A stretch of 7,146 nt of DNA, taken from assembly GCA_030679615.1 (NCBI GenBank), contig JAUXSJ010000332.1:1-7146 (forward strand), given 5' to 3'. The notes under the pieces were generated by a model that saw only the letters and a program-made list of their open reading frames with translations, did not search any database and had not been told where the DNA came from. Position 1 is the stretch's first letter. Every line of letters begins with the position of its first letter. Positions 6,072 to 7,146 of the stretch are shown piece after piece. This DNA comes from Parachlamydiaceae bacterium. Lineage in GTDB: Bacteria; Chlamydiota; Chlamydiia; Chlamydiales; Parachlamydiaceae. Both the position numbers and the translations under genes were made by a program.

Positions 6072-7112
6072 ATGGAAGCTATAGGAAATCTTCGTTTATC
6101 AAATTGGACTAGTTTAGAAAAACCCATAAAATCTAACAATAACAACCATCCTGAAATTAATCACACACACAAACCATTAGATTTAAAACTACAAAAAAAC
6201 ACAAGTCCAATAAATAAAATTGCTTACGAAAAACTATCAGAAGCAAATTTTTATCAATGGAATTCCGAAAGATTGATGCTATTAGAACTTCCCAGAAAAA
6301 CTCATTCTTATTGCCTTTACCATCTTTTTGGCAATCATCGATCATCTTTAGATGGCTTAACAATATGTCTTTGGTCACCAGATGGACATAACTATCATTT
6401 TATGGAAAAATGTGAATCTTATGATAATTCTCGTTTTGCAATTTCATTCAACGCACATAACGCATCTAATGAACATCCAAATTCGTTATGCTATATTAAT
6501 TTTCAAAAAAACCAAGCTGAAATCAGTTCTGTCCAAGACTTAAATTATCATAGCGACATTTTAAAAATATTCCATTTATATCAGCCTATCAATCAAATAC
6601 CTGCTCATGAAATTTTTATAAACGATTTATTAGATAAAAAAATTCAATTAATTCCAACACCAAATATATCTATTCCTTTTCGATTATTTCAGATGAAAAA
6701 CACTTCTGAAGTGCTATATATAGAGTTACAAAAAAAAATTGAAAGAACTGCTGTAGGAGCTTTTGATAAAATTCACGAACAATGGCGAGTCCATATAAAA
6801 AAATCAGAAAAATCACCTTGGATTGAGTTACCCATTGAATATGCACAAAGAGTTGGAAATTCATCTACTAACAATGAGCCTTTTGATTTTTTTGCAAAAT
6901 TTAAAAAAAATGAATATCAAACTCTATTTCTAACATTACCTCGTTTAAATAAAACTTATGATGATAATACAACCGAATCTTATATCATTATCAATAATCA
7001 AATTAAATATTTAGACCCAATAGATTGCTCGCCAGAAATGCTTGATGAATATGGGTTTACATATACTCACAGTGTCAGACCAACGCCTTTAGATACCATC
7101 GACAATAAATAA
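6072..7112 (+). CDS. Hypothetical protein, 346 residues, no recognised family
   Basis: I do not recognise this protein. The ATG at 6072 follows AAGGA at 6059-6063 with eight bases between, and the frame runs uninterrupted for 346 codons, so it is a real gene. No signal peptide, membrane segment, nucleotide-binding loop or zinc cluster is visible. Residues 1-45 are polar and low in hydrophobic content (rich in Asn, Ser, Lys, His, including SNNNNH at 21-26) and look disordered. From about residue 60 onward, alternating short hydrophobic stretches suggest mostly beta-strand. An unordered, Asn/Ser-rich N-terminus on a soluble protein is compatible with a type III secretion substrate in a chlamydial host, but this is only a possibility. 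The base composition seems more AT-rich than radA or hemC. It is 73 bases downstream of hemD and may have its own promoter. It contains a run of nine A at 6730-6738. Confidence 0.8.
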   Translation: MEAIGNLRLSNWTSLEKPIKSNNNNHPEINHTHKPLDLKLQKNTSPINKIAYEKLSEANFYQWNSERLMLLELPRKTHSYCLYHLFGNHRSSLDGLTICLWSPDGHNYHFMEKCESYDNSRFAISFNAHNASNEHPNSLCYINFQKNQAEISSVQDLNYHSDILKIFHLYQPINQIPAHEIFINDLLDKKIQLIPTPNISIPFRLFQMKNTSEVLYIELQKKIERTAVGAFDKIHEQWRVHIKKSEKSPWIELPIEYAQRVGNSSTNNEPFDFFAKFKKNEYQTLFLTLPRLNKTYDDNTTESYIIINNQIKYLDPIDCSPEMLDEYGFTYTHSVRPTPLDTIDNK

Positions 7113-7146
7113 AGCTAAGACATGTACGTAAATCATTTTTAATTCT

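Noticed and set aside
6730..6738. Run of nine A in the orphan gene as a phase-variation switch
   Set aside because: Runs of eight A or T also occur in hemD (5522-5529 and 5704-5711), so this is ordinary for such AT-rich DNA.
7113..7146. Short palindromic ACATGT near the right edge
   Set aside because: Six bases is expected by chance, and the 34-base tail is too short to interpret.

Overview
The window looks like chromosome of an AT-rich, amoeba-associated member of the Chlamydiales (a Parachlamydia or Protochlamydia-like organism). The main reason is the gene order rnc - radA - hemC on one strand, with a cupin-fold/dioxygenase-like hypothetical gene beside rnc. This matches the CT296-CT297-CT298-CT299 neighbourhood that I recall from Chlamydia trachomatis. 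The HemC lacking its third domain also fits. The assignment comes from gene order and protein motifs read by eye, not from a database search.

Left part, minus strand (1-2403): three genes run leftward. They are a phytanoyl-CoA dioxygenase-like protein that has apparently lost its iron ligands (1669-2403), a lipoate/octanoate-attachment enzyme of the LplA/LipM fold with a LipM-like cysteine (952-1656, only 12 bases downstream of the previous gene), and the first 220 codons of a membrane-anchored SurA/PpiD-like protein that runs off the left edge (1-660). Between the last two lies the most striking non-coding object of the window: a palindrome of about 177 bp at 760-936. It has 42-bp perfect outer arms, a 26-bp imperfect inner stem and a 30-nt loop. 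The arms are purine-rich with a rough 8-nt periodicity.

Right part, plus strand (2499-7112): rnc (RNase III), radA (DNA repair ATPase), hemC (short hydroxymethylbilane synthase) and hemD (uroporphyrinogen-III synthase) are probably one transcription unit. radA/hemC overlap by 17 bases and hemC/hemD by 8 bases, suggesting translational coupling. HemC and HemD catalyse consecutive steps of tetrapyrrole synthesis. After a 73-base gap comes a 346-codon gene of unknown function (6072-7112) with its own ribosome binding site and a possible promoter. The last 34 bases hold nothing I can identify.

Most of the window is conserved housekeeping sequence. The items worth a second look are the large palindrome, the metal-ligand-free dioxygenase-like protein, the domain-3-less HemC and the orphan 346-residue protein. 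I did not find a defence system, CRISPR array, tRNA, rRNA or transposase gene.
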